Below, piece by piece: positions 55,866 through 64,000 of a stretch of 64,000 bases of DNA. The translations under genes were made by a program, and so were the position numbers. Each line of letters opens with the position of its first letter. The first letter of the stretch is position 1. The stretch comes from Zygnema cylindricum (Eukaryota > Streptophyta > Zygnematophyceae > Zygnematales > Zygnemataceae), in contig JBBHKE010000339.1 in NCBI GenBank assembly GCA_037447655.1, forward strand, positions 248,001-312,000. Direction: 5' to 3'. The notes under the pieces were generated by a model that worked only from the letters and a program-made list of their open reading frames with translations, made no database searches and had not been told where the DNA came from.

Positions 55866-56854
55866 TGAAATTCTGTGTCCTCCATTAGACTACAGAATTC
55901 AAGAAGCCTCTAGATAGTTTTTAACTAACCCACTTCAAGCCACAACCACTGCTGCCTAAGAAGGTAAACTGACAATCTAACTGCAACCTTGTGCAGCATG
56001 GACTCCCTTGAGTCCGTAGCAAAAAAAGTTACTGATAACGGCCAACCAGCCGATAAGTAATGAGCCGGCAAAAATGCCAATTTTATACAAATCTCTCTAT
56101 AAGAGAGGTGTCTACCTACCAAATTTTCCTAAGTCCTAAACCCCTCTCACAACCCCTATCTACTAAAACACAAACCAATCACACGACTGTAAAGTGCAGA
56201 AAGGTAGTATGCCAATGTCCTTTATGTACGGCCTGTGTACGACAAGGCCACTGAGTGGACGCGTGTCAACGTTCCACTCGTCTGTATGTTCCCCAGAATC
56301 CGTGCTACCAAATGTTATCTCTCCACGTGGCGCCAGGTCATGCCACGTCTATAAACGCCAAAATGACCATTCCGCGATCTCGGCAGTGATATACGCCGTC
56401 CGATTAAATCCGACATTAAAATGTTGACCGTCGAAACAAATGTCCGATTCATTTGTTTCGTGCGAAATGACGTCCGCATTGAACCTTTAACTAGTTTTAT
56501 GTTCCTTTATTCATATTTTAGTTAATCAGTTTCAATTCCATGTACGAGTTTAAATACGTATCAAACCCTATGTATCTTAACGGACTTCTACGACAGACTG
56601 GTTAAAGCAAAGGGCTACGGCGTACTCTACCGGACGGAGGTTCGAGTCTTGTCGTACTCAACCTTTTGTTGAGAGTGACATAAGTCACTTTTTAGTCGTG
56701 CCTGTTGAACTAAGGCGGCTATGGTTCAACCACCCTCTCTATCCTTCAGTAACTACAACAAGTATGGTGGCTAGAGAGAGGAGGTGGAGGCAGGTTGTCC
56801 GCCCTTTCCTTTTTCCTTTTTATACTGATATATTTAGACCTAGTAATTTCAACA
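55866..56854 (-). repeat. 3' LTR of C5
   Basis: On the minus strand TGTTGAAATTACTAGG...ACAGAATTTCA, 989 bp. A tRNA-like module in plus orientation lies at 56588-56662. The polypurine tract (GAAAATAAGGGGAG, minus strand) is at 56855-56868. Confidence 0.85.
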
Positions 56855-56868
56855 CTCCCCTTATTTTC

Positions 56869-57660
56869 TAGTCTCGTCCACATTTTTCTCTGCAATATTT
56901 TAATTTTAGAGAGGGCACTCTTTTTGTCATAATATCTGCCACTGTTTCCTTATCATATCTTTATACAAGATTCACAATCTTATTCTCAACTTTTTCTCTC
57001 ACAAAAATTAATCTTATGTCCATATACTTAGCCTTGAAATGATGTTTTGGATTAGCTGAAATTGCAATGGCAGCTTGATTATTATAAAATACCTCATGCA
57101 CTCTCTCCTTCATATACCCCAATTCTTGCAACAAAGATTTGACCCACATTAGCTCTTTCATAGGAAAACTAGAGGCCATGTACTCAGCCTCCATAGTAGA
57201 CTGAGCAAACACCTTTTGTTGCTTACTACTCTAACAACAAGCACCTTCTCCCAGATACAACACATACCCAGAAGTGCATCTTCTCATAGGTGCATCCCCA
57301 TAACAGGCATCACTCCAAGTAGTGATATCAGTGTGCTCCCCTCCCAAATGCAACCATAATTCCGTGATTCTACCAGATATCTCATGACTCTAATGACTGC
57401 CTCCCAATCTTTCTTCCTAGGATCGTTAAGACTCCTACTGAGGATTGCTACTCCGGCCGTTATGTCCAGCTACTCTTGTCGCTATGTCCGACCTCGTATA
57501 GTTCGGAAATTAGATCAAACTTCCTACGACCTGTCTATAAGGAATAGACTTCATAAACTCTCTCTCCTCTAGACTCATCTGATCATCTAAGATTATCGGT
57601 CCTCCTTCTACACTTCTATCACTTACTTTCTTCAAGTCCATGGGAGTGGTACAATTGTTT
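56869..57660 (-). pseudogene. RNase H fragment of C5
   Basis: Minus strand, closest to C4: AQSTMEAEYMASSFPMKELMWVKSLLQELGYM, NNQAAIAISANPKHHFKAKYMDIR and VEKVENKIVNLV-like sequence in the frame 56961-57212. Upstream, stops and a duplication-like lesion near 57460-57500 break the RT-RNase H junction. It ends at 57660 in the sequence coding for TTPMDLKK, where an LTR fragment takes over; all of gag, protease, integrase and most of RT are deleted. Confidence 0.82.
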
Positions 57661-58133
57661 CGATTAAATCCGACATTAAATGTCGGCAGTCAAAACAAAT
57701 GTGTGATTCGTTTGTTTCGTGCGAAATGACGTCCGCACTAAAACTTTAAATAGTTTTATGTTCCTTTGTTCATATTTTAGTTAATCGGTTTCAAGCCCAT
57801 GTACAAGTTTAAATACGTATCAAACCCTATGTATCTTAACGCACTTCTACGACAGACTGGTTATAGCTAACGGCTAAGTCGTACTTTACCGGTCGGAGGT
57901 TCGAGTCCTGTCGGACTCAACCTTTTGTTGAGAGTGACATAAGTCACTCTTTATTCCTGTCTGTTGAACTAAGGCAGCCATGGTTCAACCACCCTCTCTA
58001 TCCTTTAGTGACTACAACAAGTATGGTGGCTAGAGAGAGGAGGTGGAGGCACGCTGTCCGCCCTTTCCTTTTTCCTTTTTATACTGATATATTTAGACCT
58101 AAAAAATACTCTAGAAATCTAGTAATTTCAACA
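57661..58133 (-). repeat. 5' LTR fragment of C5
   Basis: It matches 56396-56854 (the first part of the LTR on the minus strand) and ends TGTTGAAATTACTAG at 58133. A tRNA-like module lies at 57847-57922. The flanking 5-mers of C5 are TTAAT (55861-55865) and TCAAC (58134-58138), which is at best a decayed duplication. Confidence 0.8.
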
Positions 58134-58626
58134 TCAACAATGTTGGTTTGGCTTGAAGCCACGAACCGGCCCCCGACTCGAAACATGAACAAAAATGGGT
58201 ATGCACATGAACAAAAGTAACGAGTCTAAGAGGCTATTAACTTCACTGGTGGTGAATTGCTCTGATATGCGCTATTGCAAATTAAAGTTGCTTTCTGAAT
58301 GAGAGATGGAAAACGTGGAACGTGACTTCAACCGTCTAGAGAATGTACAACCACGAATCGTTATTAGCGTCAAGGTTTTTTTCGCCACTTTAAACATATT
58401 TTCTCCGTACACATTTGTTGGATTATCAATTTGAGACGCCAATCGGAGGTGAGAATGTTACCTTTCAATCGCAACCGTCAAACCCACAATCTGACAAGTG
58501 GGTACAGAGAAAAGATGTTTTAAGTGGCAAAAAAAAAAATGACGCTAATAACAAATCATGGTTGTTGTGTACTACTCGAGGAAAGGCTGCAACCATTTTC
58601 AGTAGTTACACCTTGACTCGCTATTA
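58134..58626. other. Unassigned DNA
   Basis: One 70-codon frame (58415-58627) without recognisable motifs. Nothing else seen. Confidence 0.4.
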
Positions 58627-59616
58627 GGGCACTTTCCCATGTAACCGAAACTTTAATCTTATAACTTTGTTTCTAACGAAGATTCTCCGTACTTCAAAAG
58701 TGACAAGCGTAGCACATCTACTTCAAAAGTGACAAACGTAGACATGTACTGAACATATGATTGATAAACGGTACACAAAATGTTGTGAAACTTCCACTCG
58801 GCTTCAATTTCATATGTCCACCCGCATGCTGAACAGTTTCAGTCACTTCGCAATGTCTGCACGCCACATTGTCGACGTGGAGGCATTGAAGATGTTTAGG
58901 GTTTGTGACATTACGTCACGCACATCACGCTCAATTATGAGAGAGTCGACATCAGAGATTCTAAAACTTTCCGCCATGGTTTCCCTATTGTATTTTTTTG
59001 TTTTTCTCACTCTACTTGCCATCAAAATACGCCCAAAGATAGTCAAAAGAAATTGTTTTCACAGATCTTTCATTAGATACCATTATTGACGTTTTTCGTT
59101 GCAAGAATTGTGAGAAAGAAACGGTATTGGGAGAGGGCGGGAGAGATGCGCTTTCACTTACTTCGCTTTTGCAAAATGGCGTCCGTTGGTGGAGACACCT
59201 CCACGGCCCGTGTACGGGAAAAAGCGCACAGATATAAGTCGAACAAGCGCACGGAAAAAAGTCACGCACATGCGGGAACGTGCGGTGGGTTATTTTTTTG
59301 GTACTCCGCGCACAAAAATTGTCAAAAACTTCGGACACGCGCGATAGCATATGCCTATTCGCTCACCTCATGGAACTATATTAAAATCACCTCGCAAGGT
59401 GATTTTATATAAAGTTTGAAGAAGAGCTAAAAGAACGCGATAGTGGGTCGAAACTTGCTAGAGGACAAAGTGTACATATAAAGTTTTAAGGTAACGCAAC
59501 TTGTATGGTGGTAATTATAATTTTTTTATACAGATGTAGATTTTTTTCATTTTTTCCCAAGTTATAGAGGAAAACAACACATAATAACTGGAACTTTAAC
59601 ACATGGGAAAGTGCTC
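58627..59616. mobile_element. PIF/Harbinger-like non-autonomous element
   Basis: TTA duplications lie at 58624-58626 and 59617-59619. The first 16 bases, GGGCACTTTCCCATGT, match the reverse complement of the last 16 with one mismatch. A TWA-type 3-bp duplication plus a G-rich TIR start is the Harbinger/Tourist pattern. The 990-bp interior has short frames (for example 59012-59350, minus) but no transposase motif. A perfect 10-bp-stem hairpin lies at 59382-59407. Confidence 0.7.
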
Positions 59617-59619
59617 TTA

Positions 59620-59841
59620 GTGTTACTAAAAGTCAGAGCTTTGAAAGTCCCTCTCCTCTTTCTCTTTTCTCAACCACTCACTACCGTACTACCGTACTAC
59701 CTTACTGTACCTTCCGCAATTGTTCGTACAACTCTACACTCCCAACCTTTTTTTTCATTCTTTTTATACTTTTTTTTTCTTTCCTTTTCATTTTTTATTC
59801 TTTCCTTCTAGAATCTTCTATTGAGTCCAATCAAAGCTTCC
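59620..59841. other. Short unassigned stretch, T-rich
   Basis: It contains a small CTACCGTA repeat at 59682-59705 and T-rich runs. No gene. Confidence 0.4.
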
Positions 59842-59846
59842 CCCTC

Positions 59847-60975
59847 TGAAACTTTGAGACCTCCATCGGTCCTCAGAGTAGGCAACTCACAAAAAACTTA
59901 TCTAGATAGTGTCGAATTCAAGTTGATTTAAAACCCAAATGATTGACCCCTTGTCAATCACAACCCCATAATAGCTTCACCCATGTGAAATAAGACTTTC
60001 AGTGTGCTTACTTCCACCACAGAATGCAAAGTTAGAATATGACCCTGGATAACATTCCCCAATTTGACTTTCCCTTAGAAATGCAGCCACCCTGGCAGGC
60101 AAACACTCTGACCAATTACACCCTTGTGTAGCCTGGACTCCCTTGATTCCGCAGCAAAAAGAATCACTAAAAATGGTCCATTAAGTGATTTTTAATTAAA
60201 TGGCAAAATTTGCCTATTTATACAAATGCTCTCTAGGAGAGAGGTGGCTACCTACCAAAATTATTCTAAGTCCTAAAACTCCTCTCTAAGCTCCTTATTA
60301 CTGAGGTACGGTCCAATCGTAAGATTATACCGTACCAGAAAGTACAGGTACCGCCATACTTTTTGTACGGTTTATATACGACTTCGTCATAATGTGATAT
60401 TTGTCACATCAAGAATTATCATCTCGCGTTCCGGAGATCCCGCAATCCTCCCGGATCTTGCCACGTGTCATCCGGAGTGGCGATGCTTGAAAACGTCACG
60501 TCGTCCACTCCGAAATCTCGGCTCGCACCACGGCCATTCGATGAAGAGTGACATTTAATATTGGCCGTAAAATAAAGTATCGTTTCGTTAATTTCGTGTA
60601 GAGTCCGTCTCGTAAGCGGTTATATGAAATATATTGCGTCGTTGAAGTTTATATATTCAACGTACCATATATGGTTTAACTGCGATCCTAGACTAATGGA
60701 TAAAGCTACCGGCTATCGGACGCTTGACGGACGGCAAGTTTCAGGATCAAATCTTGGGTCAGTCAAGACTCTTTTTGGTACACCTACCAAAAAACTACAG
60801 CCTGTATCTCTCTCTGGGCAGCATGGGCAGCCATGGCTCTAGCTTCCTCTCCAACCTTTAGTGACTACGGCAAGTGTGGGGGTTTGGAGAGTGGAGCGAG
60901 AGGCAGGCTCCCTTTGCTGACTTCCTCTTATTAAATTTTCTTTATTTAGACCTAGAAAATACATACATTTCAACA
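59847..60975 (-). repeat. Solo C-type LTR, minus strand
   Basis: 1129 bp. Target duplication CCCTC lies at 59842-59846 and 60976-60980. Read on the minus strand it starts TGTTGAAATGTATG and ends ATGGAGGTCTCAAAGTTTCA, the gag start codons. A tRNA-like module (plus orientation) lies at 60686-60765. It landed at the edge of a CT-rich microsatellite. Confidence 0.9.
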
Positions 60976-61500
60976 CCCTCCCAATCCCCCTCCCTCTCCC
61001 CCTCCCCCTCCCCCTCCCGGTAAGAAAGGTTTTAGGGTTGGGAGAAGCAGTACGGTAAAGAAGGAGATAGAATAAAAAGGTTTTTTATTTTTTAGGGTTA
61101 ATGGCTATAGAAGGTAAAGGAAAGAAAATTACAAGAAGTATAAAGGGAGAGAGGGAGAGGGAATGGAGGGAGGGGAAGAGAGGGAGGGAGGGAGAGGGGG
61201 GAGGGAGACAAAAAAAAATGAGAGAGGGAGTGTGGTGGCGATGGATGCGACAAAGAGAGAGGGGCGGAGGGAGGGAGGGAGGGGAGAAGGGGGGAGGTTG
61301 GGGAGGGAGAGTGAAGGGGGGATATGGAGATAGAGAGGGAGTGATAGAGCGGTAAATGAGGCGAAGGGGAAGTTGATAATGATGTTTTCCTTATGCCATT
61401 TGAAATTGAACCATCTTTGTCTATTTGTTGAATGTATATTTGTAGGGAGAGGGAGAGGGAGAGGGAGAGGGAGAGGGAGAGGGAGGGAGAGAGGAACCTA
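60976..61500. repeat. CT/GA-rich low-complexity region
   Basis: A CT-rich tract lies at 60976-61018, GGGAGA-rich DNA at 61145-61345 and a (GAGAGG)n array at 61444-61492. ORFs across it on both strands are composition artefacts. Confidence 0.85.
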
Positions 61501-62469
61501 TCCCTGTTTTTGATTTTGCTCTTGTTCCACATTTTTTAAAAAGAGTGGTTAAAAAAAAAAAATTGTCAAGTCTTTGCAAAATTTGCTCTAAAGTGTAACA
61601 TTTTTCAAGTGACATATGAAAGTATTGAAGACCTTGACGAATATGATGCAATTTTTTTTTGCTAAAATTGTGTAAAATTGGGCAAAGGTTTGGATAATTT
61701 GGTCGATATGAAGAGAGAAAGTAAGCCCAAGTCAAAATTGAAGTCCTTCTTGAAAGAGCTAAAAACATATGAGAAAAGTCAGCCATTTTTTTTTTTTAAT
61801 TATTTTTTATATGAGAAAACCCCAAAAGTACTACGGAGCTTTGTAAACTACACCGCCCATCGTTGTTAATGTTAATAACACTAATTCTGTTGTGATTTTT
61901 TTTGGCCAAAAATCACAAAATAGATTAACAGCATTATTTAAGGAAGTGGATCAAAATCTGCCACGTCACCTTGCACTAAATTAGTATTATTAATTATCAT
62001 TTCGCATTTACACTAATTTTTCTTTAATACTAATAATGATGGTCGGTGAACTAGATTCCTACCCATTCCCTCTCGTAGTCCTCTAATCCTTCCACAAGGT
62101 CCTTCCTCTTTTACACCTTTGTCCTCACAAGTGCCTCGGCATTTGTCTACCTTCTCGTCCACTTTAATAGTAAAGAACAATTTTTCAACTGGTTTTATCT
62201 CACTCTTTCTCTCTCTCTGTTTCTCTCTCTTTACCCTTCTCTCACCTTCTGCAACCCCCCTCCTGTGTGTCTTTGTTCAAACGTCCTCCTTTTTGGCTGC
62301 ATCTCACACTTTTTTTGTGTAACTCTCCAAATGCTATAATTTTATCTTTCCTTTCTCATTCCTTTTTTTTGTCGCAAGGGATACCTGACCGAAGTGGTTA
62401 TAAATAGCATTGAAGTTCAATAAAGTTGTCAACAATACACAAAAACACTTGGGCAACCACAAAAATATC
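61501..62469. other. Unassigned DNA with a possible small MITE
   Basis: At 61857-62042 the ends CCATCGTTGTTAATGTTAA and, inverted, CCATCATTATTAGTATTAA match at 15 of 19 positions, all differences being transitions. A hairpin with TGTGATTTTT arms lies at 61891-61917. No clear target duplication. CT-rich sequence follows at 62190-62260. Confidence 0.35.
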
Positions 62470-62925
62470 GACAATACATGGAGGCGTGGTATCTTGAGCA
62501 ACTAAAAAACATCTCAAAAGAGATGAAAGAATTGAAAGCCTTGAAGAGGAAAGCTGATCTCGACCCGGAAAGCTTGACTTCTGAATAAAACTACAACCTT
62601 CTTGAATTTGGGAAGGAGATGAAGAGGCTTGAAAAAAAGACAAGTTGTATTGTAGTATGTTGGATATGAATACTAGGTGTTTTTGGGTATTGGAAGACAT
62701 TTCGAAAAAAATGGACAAATTAGAAGCCTTGAAGGTGAAAAGTTCCCTTGACGCGGATAGTTTGACTCGTGAAGAGAGGTATAACCTCCATGAAATGGGG
62801 AAGAAGATGAAGAGGCTCGAAGAAGATCAAGTGTTGTATTGTCATTTTCTAGCAAGATCTTTGGTTGGTCCACAAGAAACGATTAGTGTGCCTATTTACA
62901 ACTTGAAATGGACGGAGTTATGATA
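62470..62925 (+). pseudogene. Duplicated charged helical peptide sequence
   Basis: Two diverged copies of a unit of about 60 codons. The first (62479-62586, ending in TAA) reads ISKEMKELKALKRKADLDPESLT. The second, in the frame 62645-62923, reads ISKKMDKLEALKVKSSLDADSLT and then YNLHEMGKKMKRLEED. Both are Lys/Glu/Leu-rich and likely coiled-coil. The copies are about 198 bp apart and out of frame with each other. I do not recognise the family. The stop in copy 1 and the lack of splice evidence suggest a relic; it could also be an exon pair. Confidence 0.4.
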
Positions 62926-63773
62926 ATGTTGGTGAAAGCTCTTTAGAAGATTGTAGAAAAGTATGACGTTTTTTAGCTGACTAGATAAATAGAATTTGAG
63001 CATTTTAAGTTGGTTGTACAATTTTCAAACCATAATTATTTGTTTGTTACGGTGCACTCCGCCATCTCGTACTCAAAAATATGTGTGACCATTTTTTTAG
63101 TACCAATGGAGTTAAAAAATCGACGACGCTTCTGTATCTCGTGTACCTTTTGAGTAGTCTTGGTTGGATTGTGAAATATAGAAATTAAGCTTTCCCAAAT
63201 CATACTTTTGTTATGGTTTCAAATAGAACCTTCATTTTTTATTCGGTTGAACGTTGGTATACTTTGTTAGAATGGTTTTTGACAAGCAAAGGGTTGTAAG
63301 GTTATATGATATTTTAATATGAGCAACCTCGTTTTATTTTTTTTGTTTGCATCTCCAAGGGGAGTGGAATTGTTTCTAACCATTTAAAAAAAACTATGCC
63401 ATAAATTGGCTTACATGCCATTCTGGAATAAATTCAATTTTTTGCAATTTTTGACTATATATTTGGGTTTACCCTTTTGAAAAAATATACGGAAGTACAG
63501 ATTAATTATTTTTCAAAGCACATCGGCGAGGAATTTTCAAACCTATAAAAGACTCAAAATCAGTAGATGAAGAATTAAAAATTGATTGACAAGGTTTTTA
63601 AACCTCGGATTTTTTTACATATTTTGAAAAAGTATATTAATAACTAACTTGTGTTTTCTATGACCTTATTCACATTCTTTTTCAAAACACTCTCCAAGAC
63701 ATTACATATTTTAAATCATTATTTGTTGTAACTAAAAAAATGTTATTTAAATGCAAAAGTGATGTGTACTATT
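62926..63773. other. AT-rich DNA, nothing recognised
   Basis: No frame, repeat or element signature stands out. Confidence 0.4.
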
Positions 63774-63815
63774 GAGAGGGAGAGGGAGGGAGAGAGAGAG
63801 AGAGGGAGAGAAAAA

Positions 63816-63848
<33 letters not shown>

Positions 63849-63856
63849 AAGAGAGA
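63774..63856. repeat. (GA)n microsatellite
   Basis: GAGAGGGAGAGG-type array running up to the N gap. Confidence 0.9.
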
Positions 63857-63866
63857 NNNNNNNNNN
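63857..63866. other. Assembly gap (10 N)
   Basis: Ten N bases inside or at the end of the GA microsatellite. The frame that spans it on the minus strand is not real. Confidence 0.95.
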
Positions 63867-64000
63867 TATCCTTTTGCATATTTTGCGATTTTTTGGGATT
63901 TTTAGAACTCTTTGGGATTTTTTACGTTGCTTAGACCAAAAAAAATCGAAAACACTACGTTCAGACAAACAACTGTCATCACAACACATAGCCATTCCTA

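Noticed and set aside
55866-58138. Complete C5 element with target duplication
   Set aside because: The flanks TTAAT and TCAAC differ at two of five positions and one LTR is truncated, so the duplication is not accepted.
61444-61492. CRISPR-like regular array
   Set aside because: Simple GAGAGG microsatellite without spacers, in a eukaryotic genome.
61101-61532. ORFs of 84 and 144 codons in the GA/CT-rich region
   Set aside because: They are low-complexity artefacts (Arg/Glu/Gly or Ser/Leu/Pro runs) of the microsatellite.
63747-63995. ORF of 82 codons at the window end
   Set aside because: It crosses the N gap and the GA array.

Overview
The window looks like nuclear DNA of a streptophyte (land plant or relative). 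It is AT-rich, holds the end of an intron-containing gene of the plant DUF220/SRPBCC type, and otherwise consists almost entirely of LTR retrotransposons with plant-like LTRs and GT-AG introns nearby. There is no prokaryotic operon structure. All calls are from reading the sequence; no database search was possible.

Layout. 83-1050: last three exons of a DUF220-like lipid-binding-fold gene. 1792-5204: decayed Ty1/copia element A, with a TA-flanked MITE in its LTR, cut by copia element E (5205-7083). 8828-11935: non-LTR (LINE-like) reverse transcriptase pseudogene, interrupted by a solo copia LTR (10062-10749). 13358-19181: copia element D, minus strand. 19182-22051: 3' half of copia C1. 22052-23856: 3' end of a Ty3/gypsy element, G2. 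23857-54410: one copia element, C2, swollen to 30.5 kb by nested insertions: B (25757-31534), a solo LTR (31590-32933) and C4 (36376-53387). C4 itself carries a 10.7 kb gypsy element, G1 (42159-52814), in its 3' LTR. 55866-58133: internally deleted C5 (minus strand). 58627-59616: Harbinger-like element. 59847-60975: solo C-type LTR. After that come GA-rich microsatellites and unassigned DNA, with a 10-base N gap at 63857-63866.

Main discovery. G1 encodes Gag, two zinc knuckles, an aspartic protease, a DNMT3-like cytosine-5 DNA methyltransferase, reverse transcriptase, RNase H, integrase and a C-terminal PHD finger. The methyltransferase lies between protease and RT and retains motifs I, IV, VI, VIII and the IX/X region in canonical order. 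The PHD finger, also present in G2, sits where chromoviruses carry a chromodomain. The polyprotein would therefore pair a DNA-methylation writer with a chromatin reader. This copy is dead, with several stops and frameshifts. Cytosine methyltransferases captured by retrotransposons have, as I recall, been reported from a charophyte alga and dinoflagellates; whether this lineage is new needs a search.

Second discovery. In every copia family here except A, the LTR runs past the gag start codon and ends at the second base of a mostly CAG glutamine codon. The primer-binding site then lies inside the gag coding sequence. In C2 it matches the anticodon arm of initiator tRNA-Met, the half-tRNA priming known from Drosophila copia. 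Target-site duplications fix these LTR ends. The C-type LTRs also all carry a tRNA-like A-box/B-box module in antisense, and GTAC-rich promoter regions.
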